Shown here: one piece after another, positions 43,447 to 52,339 of the stretch | Layout of the letters: the number at the start of each line of letters is the position of its first letter | How positions within the stretch are numbered: the stretch's first letter is position 1 | NCBI GenBank assembly: GCA_016708585.1 | Contig: JADJFK010000008.1 | Coordinates: 62,001-126,000, forward strand | Origin: Sulfuritalea sp. | GTDB taxonomy: Bacteria; Pseudomonadota; Gammaproteobacteria; Burkholderiales; Rhodocyclaceae | DNA: 64,000 nucleotides | Reading direction: 5' to 3' | The notes under the pieces: model-generated | Seen by the model: the letters and a program-made list of their open reading frames with translations, nothing else | Told to the model about the DNA's origin: nothing | The model's database searches: none | Program-made: the position numbers and the translations under genes

Positions 43447-44028
43447 TCAGGCTTTGGGCAAGCGCGCGCTGGCCCCCGCCCAGAATTCTTCGGCCTTCCT
43501 GCGCCCGCTCATTCCCTGGACCACGTCGCGGCACTTTTCGAGCCGGGCCGTAAGTTCTTCGACCGTCTTGCACTTTTCTATCAATGCCGTCAGGTCATCC
43601 GCCCCCGGACCGAGCAGCGTAACGAGGGCGCGGCAGGCGTAGCGCGAGGCCGATTGCATCGATACTTCGACCGGCGGGGCGGCCGGAGCAGCGGCTGCGG
43701 CGGGGGCGGCCTGAACCGGGGCGGGGGCGGCAGGCGCCTGGACCGGGGCGGGGGCGGGGGCGGCCTGGACCGGGGCGGGAGCGGAGGGGGGCGGAGCCGA
43801 AGCGGCCGTCACCGTGCCGCCAACGATCTCGATGTAGCCGCCTGCCAGCAGATCGTCGAGGATGCCTTCGCTGGTGGGGTGGGAATTTTTCGCCAGAAGT
43901 CCGGCACGCGATGTCTTGTCGTCGACCATGATCAGCATCGTGCGCTCGCGCAGGCCGAGCTTGTTGGCGCGGGTCGCGATCTCGTCGCGGCCCTTGTCGG
44001 TCTTGCGATAAATGCCTTGCTCAGCCAT
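43447..44028 (-). CDS. Hypothetical protein with Pro/Ala-rich linker
   Basis: The 193-residue protein starts at MAEQGIYRKTDKGRDEIATR behind GGAGGTGTTCC. An N-terminal domain of about 75 residues (RTMLIMVDDKTSRAGL...ILDDLLAGGYIEIV) looks like a winged-helix fold. A linker of about 55 residues of PAPVQAAP-type repeats and a C-terminal helical part follow. No signal peptide. Possibly a regulator or c-di-GMP-related adaptor, but I recognise no family. A 36-codon reading frame overlaps its start. Confidence 0.65.
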   Translation of the reverse strand: MAEQGIYRKTDKGRDEIATRANKLGLRERTMLIMVDDKTSRAGLLAKNSHPTSEGILDDLLAGGYIEIVGGTVTAASAPPPSAPAPVQAAPAPAPVQAPAAPAPVQAAPAAAAAPAAPPVEVSMQSASRYACRALVTLLGPGADDLTALIEKCKTVEELTARLEKCRDVVQGMSGRRKAEEFWAGASARLPKA

Positions 44029-44131
44029 GGAACACCTCCGCTGGAAGAACTGCACGCTTCCTTGACGTGGCGTCTGCCGCGCAAGTCGGGTTCGATTTAC
44101 CGAAGGAATGGTAGCCGAGGGTCCTGTCCAT
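44021..44131 (-). CDS. Possible 36-residue small protein or leader
   Basis: MDRTLGYHSFGKSN and on, behind a good AGGAGATCAAC ribosome site. The stop overlaps the start region of the following gene, so it could couple its translation. No homolog recalled. Confidence 0.3.
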   Translation of the reverse strand: MDRTLGYHSFGKSNPTCAADATSRKRAVLPAEVFHG

Positions 44132-44346
44132 GTTGATCTCCTGGTGGTTCCGCTGCCATACGACGCGCATGCTGCGTCCTTTAGGCAGGCAACTTTGCGC
44201 CCCTGCCTTTCGGCAGGGTTGCCCTGTTTTCAGAATCAAGCTTTTTCAGTATAGCGCCGACAAAAACAGAAAGCCCAGTCCCTGCAAGGCTTTTTTTCGG
44301 CAGTGGCACGATGCAGCAAAGCCGCATGGCGATCCGCCGCGCGGCC

Positions 44347-44372
44347 CCGCCGTCCCGCCGGCGCCGACTTTT
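44347..44372 (-). repeat. Dispersed 26-bp repeat, intergenic copy f
   Basis: Minus-strand AAAAGTCGGCGCCGGCGGGACGGCGG: 25 of 26 bases match consensus. Confidence 0.8.
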
Positions 44373-44385
44373 CGCAACCGTAAAG

Positions 44386-44421
44386 CAAAACCTCCGACCC
44401 TGTTTCCAGGGTCGGAGGTTT
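44386..44421 (-). terminator. Terminator downstream of groEL
   Basis: Stem ACCTCCGACCCTG / CAGGGTCGGAGGT with a four-base loop; the minus strand ends GGTTTTGCTTT. Confidence 0.8.
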
Positions 44422-44456
44422 CGGTAAAGCAGAGCGCCGGCAGGAAGGAGGGTAAC

Positions 44457-44541
44457 GGGAGGAAACCTGGGTTTCCTCCTGTTCCAAATCTGCGCTCTTG
44501 GGCGCAGCCCGAGAGAAAACCTGGGTTTCCTCCTGTTCCTT
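44457..44541. repeat. Two direct repeats after groEL, one forming a hairpin
   Basis: AAACCTGGGTTTCCTCCTGTTCC occurs at 44463-44485 and again at 44517-44539. The first copy also forms GGAGGAAACC / GGTTTCCTCC. Possibly a duplicated terminator or REP-like unit. Confidence 0.5.
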
Positions 44542-44570
44542 CCACTGGATATGTAAATCGGTGAAACCGA

Positions 44571-46220
<1,650 letters not shown>

Positions 46221-46250
46221 TTGTATGTATCTCCTGTAATTCTGTATCGA

Positions 46251-46541
46251 TTAGAGCTCAACCACGCCCATGATGTCTTCTTCGCGCATTACCAGCAGCT
46301 CGTCGCCGTCGACCTTGACGGTCTGGCCGGAGTACTTGCCGAACAGCACGCGGTCGCCAACCTTGAGCGCCATCGGACGAACCTTGCCGTCGTCCTGGAT
46401 CTTGCCGGAGCCGACTGCCTTGACTTCACCCTGGTCGGGCTTCTCGGCAGCGTTGTCGGGAATGACGATGCCGGAGGCGGTGCGCTTCTCTTCTTCGAGG
46501 CGCTTGACGATTACGCGGTCATGCAAAGGACGAATTTTCAT
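46251..46541 (-). CDS. groES: Co-chaperonin GroES
   Basis: The 96-residue protein starts MKIRPLHDRVIVKRLEEEKRT, with the mobile loop region (RTASGIVIPDNA) and a typical end (MREEDIMGVVEL). It is the first gene of groES-groEL, with the CIRCE operator about 80 bases upstream. Confidence 0.98.
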   Translation of the reverse strand: MKIRPLHDRVIVKRLEEEKRTASGIVIPDNAAEKPDQGEVKAVGSGKIQDDGKVRPMALKVGDRVLFGKYSGQTVKVDGDELLVMREEDIMGVVEL

Positions 46542-46624
46542 GGGGTTGCTCTCCTCTAAACTGGGTTGGGACAGAAAAAGCCGGTGCGGACGGGCCGCAA
46601 GGATAAGTCGGGCAAGGCGAAATT

Positions 46625-46651
46625 ATTAGCACTCACCTCAAACGAGTGCTA
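46625..46651 (-). promoter_or_regulatory. CIRCE operator (HrcA binding site) of groES-groEL
   Basis: TTAGCACTC-N9-GAGTGCTAA, an exact match to the CIRCE consensus. This predicts heat-shock control by the repressor HrcA, whose gene is not in this window. Confidence 0.95.
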
Positions 46652-46746
46652 ATAATAGGGCCAAAAGGCCCGTTCTTCAAGAGGGGCGCTGGAAATTTAT
46701 CGGCTTCCCCTGGGTCGGGACACGCCCGGGACCGCGAAAAACTTCC

Positions 46747-47145
46747 CTAGGCGGCCGGAGGCACTTCGCGCTTGCTGCCGTCCTCGTTGATCGCGACATA
46801 CGTCAGCCGGGCCTCGGTCACCTTGACCACCACGGGATTGGCCGGATGGCGCTCGGCGAAGACCTGAACATCGACGGTGATCGAGGTCCGGCCCACCTTC
46901 ACCACCTCGGCGTAAAAGCTGACGATGTCGCCCACCGAGATCGGCTGCTTGAACAGAAAGGAATTGACCGCCACGGTGGCGATGCGGCCGCGCGCCAGGC
47001 GGATGGCGGGGATTGCACCGGCGACGTCGGCCTGCGCCATGACCCAGCCGCCGAAGATGTCGCCATTCGGATTCATGTCGGCCGGCATCGGCACCACCCG
47101 CAGCACCGGCTCGCGTCCCGGTATCTTTACGCCTTCATGGCCCAT
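46747..47145 (-). CDS. Acyl-CoA thioesterase, YciA-like hotdog fold
   Basis: The 132-residue protein has the start MGHEGVKIPGREPVLRVVPMP, chosen over a long upstream open frame because it matches the family start and follows GAGAGCGGCC. The hotdog motif MNPNGDIFGGWVMAQADVAGAI and SVGDIVSFYAEVVKVGRTSI are clear. It hydrolyses acyl-CoAs to free acids. Confidence 0.9.
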   Translation of the reverse strand: MGHEGVKIPGREPVLRVVPMPADMNPNGDIFGGWVMAQADVAGAIPAIRLARGRIATVAVNSFLFKQPISVGDIVSFYAEVVKVGRTSITVDVQVFAERHPANPVVVKVTEARLTYVAINEDGSKREVPPAA

Positions 47146-47194
47146 GGCCGCTCTCCCTCGTCGATCAGGCTGCCAGTATAGAGCGTGCGGTGTA

Positions 47195-47266
47195 CTCCAC
47201 GGCCGGCTCTGCATGGCCGGCCGGCTGCGCGGGCGCGGAGCGGTGCCCCGCGCAACCACCGCTCCG
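47195..47266 (+). repeat. 72-bp repeated element, copy 2, intergenic
   Basis: Aligns gap-free with the reverse complement of 17946-18017 (61 of 72 bases). It lies between the divergent thioesterase and EamA genes, showing that the selB insert is a repeated element and not part of selB. Confidence 0.75.
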
Positions 47267-47360
47267 GCCGAGCCGGCGACATCGCTTTTTGCAGCGCAAG
47301 AATCGGGTGGCGAAGCGCGCCGGCATCCCCGATACTGGGCGCCTCGTCCGGAATCCACGC

Positions 47361-48254
47361 ATGACTGCCGCCAGCCTCCTCCGCCTGCTGTTGCTCTCCG
47401 CCATCTGGGGCGGCTCCTTCCTGCTGATCCGCATCGGCGCTCCGGCGCTCGGCCCGGTGCCCCTAATGGAGGCGCGCGTGCTGCTGGCAGCCCTGTTCCT
47501 CGCCGCGGTCGCCTTGGTGCTGCGGCGGCCGCTGGCCTGGCGGACGCACTGGCGCCACTACCTGCTGGTCGGATTCTTCAATTCCGCCCTGCCCTTCCTG
47601 CTCTTCGGTTACGCCGCGCTGACGCTCTCGGCGGCGATGCTGTCGATACTCAACGCCACCTCGCCGCTGTGGGGCGCGCTGATCGGCGCCGCCTGGCAGC
47701 GCGCGCCGCTCGGCCGACGCACGCTGGCCGGACTGGCGCTGGGCGTGGCCGGCGTCGGCCTGCTGGTCGGCTTCGACCGCGTCGCGCTGCAGCCCGGCGC
47801 CGGCGCCGCGATTGCCGCCTCGCTGGCGGCGGCGCTGTGTTATGCCGTGGCCAGCAACTACACGAAGGCCGCAAAGACGGTAGAACCCTTCGCCAACGCC
47901 CACGGCAGCATGTGGGCCGCCAGCCTGCTGCTGCTCCCGGCACTGCTCGCCTTTCCGCCTGCGGCGACACCGGCGGCGGGCATCGTCGCCATCGTCGCGG
48001 CGCTCGGCGTGGTCTGCACCGGCGTGGCCTACCTGCTCTACTTCCGCCTGATCGACGATATCGGCGCCGCGCCGGCGCTGACCGTGACCTTCCTGATTCC
48101 GCTGTTCGGCACCTTCTTCGGCTGGCTCTTCCTCGACGAGGCGGTCGGCTGGCACACCCTGGCCGGCGGCGCCGTGGTGATCGCCGGGACCGCGCTGGTC
48201 ACCGGCTTTTCGCCGCGAATGCTGGCCTTGCGCAAGGAAGCCGCCAATGCCTGA
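47361..48254 (+). CDS. EamA/DMT-family permease
   Basis: The 297-residue protein has ten membrane helices in two EamA halves (SAIWGGSFLLIRIGAP... and ALCYAVASNYTKAAK...). The conserved VTFLIPLFGTFFGWLFLDE lies near the end. Probably an exporter of a small metabolite; substrate unknown. Its stop overlaps the next start by eight bases. Confidence 0.88.
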   Translation: MTAASLLRLLLLSAIWGGSFLLIRIGAPALGPVPLMEARVLLAALFLAAVALVLRRPLAWRTHWRHYLLVGFFNSALPFLLFGYAALTLSAAMLSILNATSPLWGALIGAAWQRAPLGRRTLAGLALGVAGVGLLVGFDRVALQPGAGAAIAASLAAALCYAVASNYTKAAKTVEPFANAHGSMWAASLLLLPALLAFPPAATPAAGIVAIVAALGVVCTGVAYLLYFRLIDDIGAAPALTVTFLIPLFGTFFGWLFLDEAVGWHTLAGGAVVIAGTALVTGFSPRMLALRKEAANA

Positions 48255-49107
48255 AACCATGCGCGTGGAACGCGACGGGGAATGGCAGCGCCGATACGAT
48301 GCGGTGGCGCGGGCCATCGCCTTCATCCGCGCCAACGCCGCGCGCCAACCGGAGCTGGCCGAGGTCGCCGCCGCCGCACAGCTGAGCGAGTTCCACCTGC
48401 AGCGACTGTTCTCGGCCTGGGCCGGGCTTTCGCCCAAGCGCTTCCTGCAATACCTGACCAAGGAGCATGCGCGCGCGGCGCTGCGCGCCTCGGCCGGGGT
48501 GCTCGACGCCGCGCTGGACGCCGGGCTGTCCGGGCCGGGGCGCCTGCACGACCTGATGGTGAGCTGCGAGGCGCTGACGCCGGGCGAGATCCGCGCCGGC
48601 GGCGAGGGCGTCGAACTGCGCCACGGTTTCGCCGCCACGCCGCTGGGCGAGGCGCTGTTCGGCTGGACACCGCGCGGCCTCTGTCATCTTGCCTTCGTCG
48701 ACGCCGACGCCGATGCGAAGCTGGCGATCCTGCGTGCGGACTGGCCGGCAGCGCGCCTGATGCCCGACGCCGACGGCGCCGCCGGACTGGCGCGGCGCGT
48801 CTTTCCCGCCTCGCCCGAGCCCGGCCGCCTGCACCTGCTGCTGAAGGGCACCAACTTCCAGATCAAGGTCTGGGAAGCGCTGCTGAAAATCCCGCCGGCC
48901 GCGCTGGTGTCCTACGGGCAGCTTGCCGGCCGCCTGGGCATGCCGCGCGCGGCGCGCGCCGTGGGCGCGGCGGTCGCCGCCAACCACATCGCCTGGCTGA
49001 TTCCCTGCCACCGCGTGATCCGCGACGACGGCAACTGCAGCAACTACCGCTGGGGCGTGGAGCGCAAGCTGGCGCTCCACGCCTGGGAGCTGGGGCGGTC
49101 CGCTTAA
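48247..49107 (+). CDS. AraC-type regulator fused to O6-methylguanine-DNA methyltransferase (Ada-like, no N-Ada domain)
   Basis: The 286-residue fusion has an AraC helix-turn-helix domain (about residues 15-110, EVAAAAQLSEFHLQRLFSAWAGLSPKRFLQYL). Next is the MGMT N-domain, then the active-site block IPCHRVI with acceptor Cys254. The metal-binding N-terminal domain that senses methylphosphotriesters in E. coli Ada is absent, so methyl-triggered activation of the classic kind is not expected. It repairs O6-methylguanine by suicide transfer. Confidence 0.9.
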   Translation: MPETMRVERDGEWQRRYDAVARAIAFIRANAARQPELAEVAAAAQLSEFHLQRLFSAWAGLSPKRFLQYLTKEHARAALRASAGVLDAALDAGLSGPGRLHDLMVSCEALTPGEIRAGGEGVELRHGFAATPLGEALFGWTPRGLCHLAFVDADADAKLAILRADWPAARLMPDADGAAGLARRVFPASPEPGRLHLLLKGTNFQIKVWEALLKIPPAALVSYGQLAGRLGMPRAARAVGAAVAANHIAWLIPCHRVIRDDGNCSNYRWGVERKLALHAWELGRSA

Positions 49108-51047
49108 CGGTTCGCCAGGTAGTTCATCGGCCCGCCTGTATAGGGCGCGAAGCCGGTGCCGAAAATCACGCCTGCGTCGGCCAGTTCCGCGTCGGCGACC
49201 ACCCCTTCCTTCACCAGGCGCTGGGTGGCATCGAGCAGGGGCTTCAGCATGCGCTGCGCCAGCTCCGGATTCGCCGTGTCGCCACCACCGACTTTCTGCG
49301 CCTTGCCATCGACCCAGGTGTAGAAGCCCTGGCCGGATTTCTTGCCGAGCTTGCCGGCCTCGAACAATTCGACCAGCTTCTTCGGCGGCACGGCGTCGGC
49401 CACCAGTTGCTTGCCGGCGTGCACGGCGACGTCGAGGCCGACGGTGTCGGCCAGTTCGATCGGGCCCATCGGCATGCCGAAGGCGACCAGCGCGGCATCG
49501 ATGGTTTCCGGTGCGATGCCCTCGTCCACGCACTTCATGGCCTCGTTCATGTAGGGGCCGAGCACGGCATTGACCAGGAAGCCCGGCGCGTCCTTGACCG
49601 GCAGCGGCAGCTTGTCGATCCTGCGCACGAAGGCGGCCGCCTTCTGCGCCGCCTCGGGCGCGGTCTTCTCGCCGGCCACCACCTCGACCAGCGGCATCAT
49701 CGCCACCGGGTTGAAGAAGTGGATGCCGACCAGGCGCGAGGGATCCTTGAAGGTCGCCGCGATGTCGGCCAGCTTGAGCGAAGAGGTGTTCGATGCGATC
49801 ACGGCATCCGGCCTGGCGCGTGCCTCGATGTCGGCGAACAGCTTCTGCTTGGCGTCGAGGTTCTCGAAAATCGCCTCGATGATGACATCGGCCTGGCGCA
49901 CGCCATCGCCTTTCGGATCTGCGATCAGGCGATCGAGCGCGAAGCGGGCCAGCTTCCTGTCGCGCAGTTTCTTCTCGAAGAATTTCGCCGCGCGCCCCAC
50001 CGCCGGGGCAATGCGCTCGACGCTCTGGTCCTGCAGCGTCACGGTCATGCCGCGCAGCGCGCACCAGGCGGCGATGTCGCCACCCATGACGCCGGCGCCG
50101 ACCACATGCACGTGGCGCGGCGCGAACGACTTGGCGTCCTTGCCGAAACCCTTGAGCCGGTCCTGCAGGAAGAAGACCTTGATCAGGTTGCGCGTGGTCG
50201 AGTGCCGGATCAGCGCATCGAGCGAGGTCGGCTGGTCGGCCGGCACGGCCAGCGTGTTGCCGCCGTAGTTCTGCCACTGGTCGATGATCGCGTAAGGCGC
50301 CGGGTAATGTTCCTGGCGCGCGCGCTTCGCCACCTGCTTCTTCGCACCCTTGGCGACCATGCCCTTGAGCGGACCGTTCATCAGCTTCTGCATGAACGGC
50401 AGTTGCGCCTGGCGCGGCGGCTTGCCGGACAATACCAGCATGCGCGCGGCGTTTTCCATGACGCGCGGCGGCACGCAGGCGTCGGCCAGGCCCATTTTCT
50501 TCGCCCGCTTGGCGTCGATGTTCTTGCCGGTCAGCATCATGTCCAGCGCCGCGGCCGGGCCGACGATCTGCGGCAGGCGCAGCATGCCGCCCCAGCCGGG
50601 GACGATGCCGAGCATCACTTCCGGCAGCGCGAACTTGGTGCCGGGCTCGTCGACCGCGATGCGGTAGCGGCAGGCCAGCGCCAGCTCGGTGCCGCCGCCC
50701 ATGCAATGGCCGCGCACCAGCGCCAGCGTCGGGTAGCTGACGGCGGCCAGCCGGTTGTAGGCATCCCAGCCGCGCTGGATCAGGGCGCGGGCCTTTTCCG
50801 GCGTATCGGCGGTAGTGAATTCCTCGATGTTGGCGCCGGCGATGAAGCCGGCGTCCTTGGCCGACTTGAACACCAGCCCCCTGGGCGGCGTCCTTTCGCA
50901 CTCGTCGAGGATCAGGCCCAGTTCGGCCATGACCTCCGCGCCGAGGGTATTGGTCGAGGAATTCGCGGTATCGAGGATGGCCCAGGCCAGGCCCGCATTT
51001 TGGTCACCTGTCTCGCGTTCGAGCTTCCAGTGCTTGTAAGTCATCAA
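49104..51047 (-). CDS. fadB: Fatty acid oxidation complex alpha subunit (enoyl-CoA hydratase / 3-hydroxyacyl-CoA dehydrogenase), FadB/FadJ type
   Basis: The 647-residue bifunctional enzyme has an N-terminal crotonase half (SAKDAGFIAGANIEEF, GHCMGGGTELALACRY). The C-terminal dehydrogenase half has VVGAGVMGGDIAAWCALRG (NAD-binding) and IGIHFFNPV-like VGIHFFNPVAMM. Shorter than E. coli FadB by about 80 residues, closer to FadJ. Start overlaps the thiolase stop; end overlaps the Ada-like gene on the other strand. A partial repeat copy lies at 49271-49296 (KVGGGDTA). Confidence 0.93.
   Translation of the reverse strand: MMTYKHWKLERETGDQNAGLAWAILDTANSSTNTLGAEVMAELGLILDECERTPPRGLVFKSAKDAGFIAGANIEEFTTADTPEKARALIQRGWDAYNRLAAVSYPTLALVRGHCMGGGTELALACRYRIAVDEPGTKFALPEVMLGIVPGWGGMLRLPQIVGPAAALDMMLTGKNIDAKRAKKMGLADACVPPRVMENAARMLVLSGKPPRQAQLPFMQKLMNGPLKGMVAKGAKKQVAKRARQEHYPAPYAIIDQWQNYGGNTLAVPADQPTSLDALIRHSTTRNLIKVFFLQDRLKGFGKDAKSFAPRHVHVVGAGVMGGDIAAWCALRGMTVTLQDQSVERIAPAVGRAAKFFEKKLRDRKLARFALDRLIADPKGDGVRQADVIIEAIFENLDAKQKLFADIEARARPDAVIASNTSSLKLADIAATFKDPSRLVGIHFFNPVAMMPLVEVVAGEKTAPEAAQKAAAFVRRIDKLPLPVKDAPGFLVNAVLGPYMNEAMKCVDEGIAPETIDAALVAFGMPMGPIELADTVGLDVAVHAGKQLVADAVPPKKLVELFEAGKLGKKSGQGFYTWVDGKAQKVGGGDTANPELAQRMLKPLLDATQRLVKEGVVADAELADAGVIFGTGFAPYTGGPMNYLANR
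49271..49296 (-). repeat. Diverged copy of the dispersed 26-bp repeat inside fadB
   Basis: Minus-strand GAAAGTCGGTGGTGGCGACACGGCGA: three mismatches from consensus; encodes KVGGGDTA. Confidence 0.55.
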
Positions 51048-52330
51048 ACTGCCTCCACCAAAACAGCGCCGCCCTGACCGCCACCGATGCAGATCGTGGC
51101 GATGCCGCGCTTCTTGTTTTCCCGACGCAGGACATGCAGCAGGTGCAGCACGATGCGCGCGCCCGAAGCGCCAACCGGATGGCCGAGCGCGATGGCGCCG
51201 CCGTCGATGTTGAGCCTGGTTTCATCAAGCTTGCCCAGCGGTGCATCGAGGCCGAGCTGCTCCTGGCAGTAAGCGGGATCTTCCCAGGCCTTGACGCAGC
51301 CCATGACCTGGGCGGCGAAGGCTTCGTTGATCTCCCAGGCATCGAGGTCGTTCAAGCCCAGTCCGTGGCGCTGCAGGATGGGCGTCGCGGCATGCACCGG
51401 GCCCAGGCCCATCTGCGCCGGGTCGAGGCCGGCCCATTGCGTGTCGGTGATCTTGCCGATGGGCGTCAGCTGGTACTTCTCGACCGCCGCGGCGGAGGCC
51501 AGCAGCAGCCAGGCGGCGCCGTCGGTGATCTGCGAGCTGTTGCCCGGCGTGATCTTGCCGTAGGTACGGTCGAAGAAGGGCTTGAGCTTGGCCAGCCCGG
51601 CAATGTTCGAATCGTGGCGCACGCCGTCGTCTTCGGCATAGACCTTGCCGTTGGTATCGATCAGCGGCACGATTTCGTCGAAGTGCCCGGCCTTCTGCGC
51701 CGCCGATACCTTCTGGTGGCTGCCGACCGAGAAGCCATCCATCTGCTGGCGCGAAATGCCGAACTTCCAGGCCAGGTTCTCGGCGGTCTGGCCCATCATC
51801 AGGTTGACTACCGGGTCGGTGAGCCCCTTGACGATGCCGATCACCGGCGCCAGCACGGCGCCCGGGCGCAGTTTGGCAAACATGCCGAGCCTGGCGCCCA
51901 GCGTGCGCGCCTGTGCCATGTGCGAGAACCACAGCACCATCTTGTCGGAGTAGAGCAGCGGGGCGCGCGAGAGCGCATCGACGCCGCCGGCCAGCACCAG
52001 TTGCGAGCGTCCGCTGTGGATGTTGGCGATGGCCGAGTCGATGGCCTGCATGCCCGAAGCGCAGTTGCGCATCACCGTCCAGCCCGGCACCTTGTTGCCG
52101 CAGCCGAGGCGCAGGGCGATGACGCGGCCGATATTCACTTCATCGACGCTGGGGCTGGCGCAGCCGACGATGACCTCGTCGAGGTCTTCCGCCGCAAAGG
52201 GCTGCCGCGCCAGCAGCGCGCGCCCGGAAATCGTGGCGAGATCGGAAGCCGAGAAGGGGCCGGGGACGTTGCGCGACTTGAGGAAGGGCGAGCGCGCGCC
52301 GTCGACGATGTAGACAGGTTCGAATTTCAT
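51044..52330 (-). CDS. fadA: Acetyl-CoA acyltransferase (3-ketoacyl-CoA thiolase), FadI/FadA type
   Basis: The 428-residue thiolase has active Cys in RNCASGMQAIDSA, His in GHPVGASGARI, and the second Cys in CIGGGQGGA. Length fits FadI-type thiolases better than FadA. It cleaves 3-ketoacyl-CoA in beta-oxidation. It overlaps fadB by four bases. Confidence 0.93.
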   Translation of the reverse strand: MKFEPVYIVDGARSPFLKSRNVPGPFSASDLATISGRALLARQPFAAEDLDEVIVGCASPSVDEVNIGRVIALRLGCGNKVPGWTVMRNCASGMQAIDSAIANIHSGRSQLVLAGGVDALSRAPLLYSDKMVLWFSHMAQARTLGARLGMFAKLRPGAVLAPVIGIVKGLTDPVVNLMMGQTAENLAWKFGISRQQMDGFSVGSHQKVSAAQKAGHFDEIVPLIDTNGKVYAEDDGVRHDSNIAGLAKLKPFFDRTYGKITPGNSSQITDGAAWLLLASAAAVEKYQLTPIGKITDTQWAGLDPAQMGLGPVHAATPILQRHGLGLNDLDAWEINEAFAAQVMGCVKAWEDPAYCQEQLGLDAPLGKLDETRLNIDGGAIALGHPVGASGARIVLHLLHVLRRENKKRGIATICIGGGQGGAVLVEAV

Positions 52331-52339
52331 GGAAGTCCT

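Larger units (their letters stand above)
44132..44570. other. Gap without a gene upstream of groEL's end
   Basis: Contains the dispersed repeat copy f (44347-44372), the groEL terminator (44386-44421) and a pair of direct repeats AAACCTGGGTTTCCTCCTGT near 44463 and 44517. I see no supported reading frame. Confidence 0.55.
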
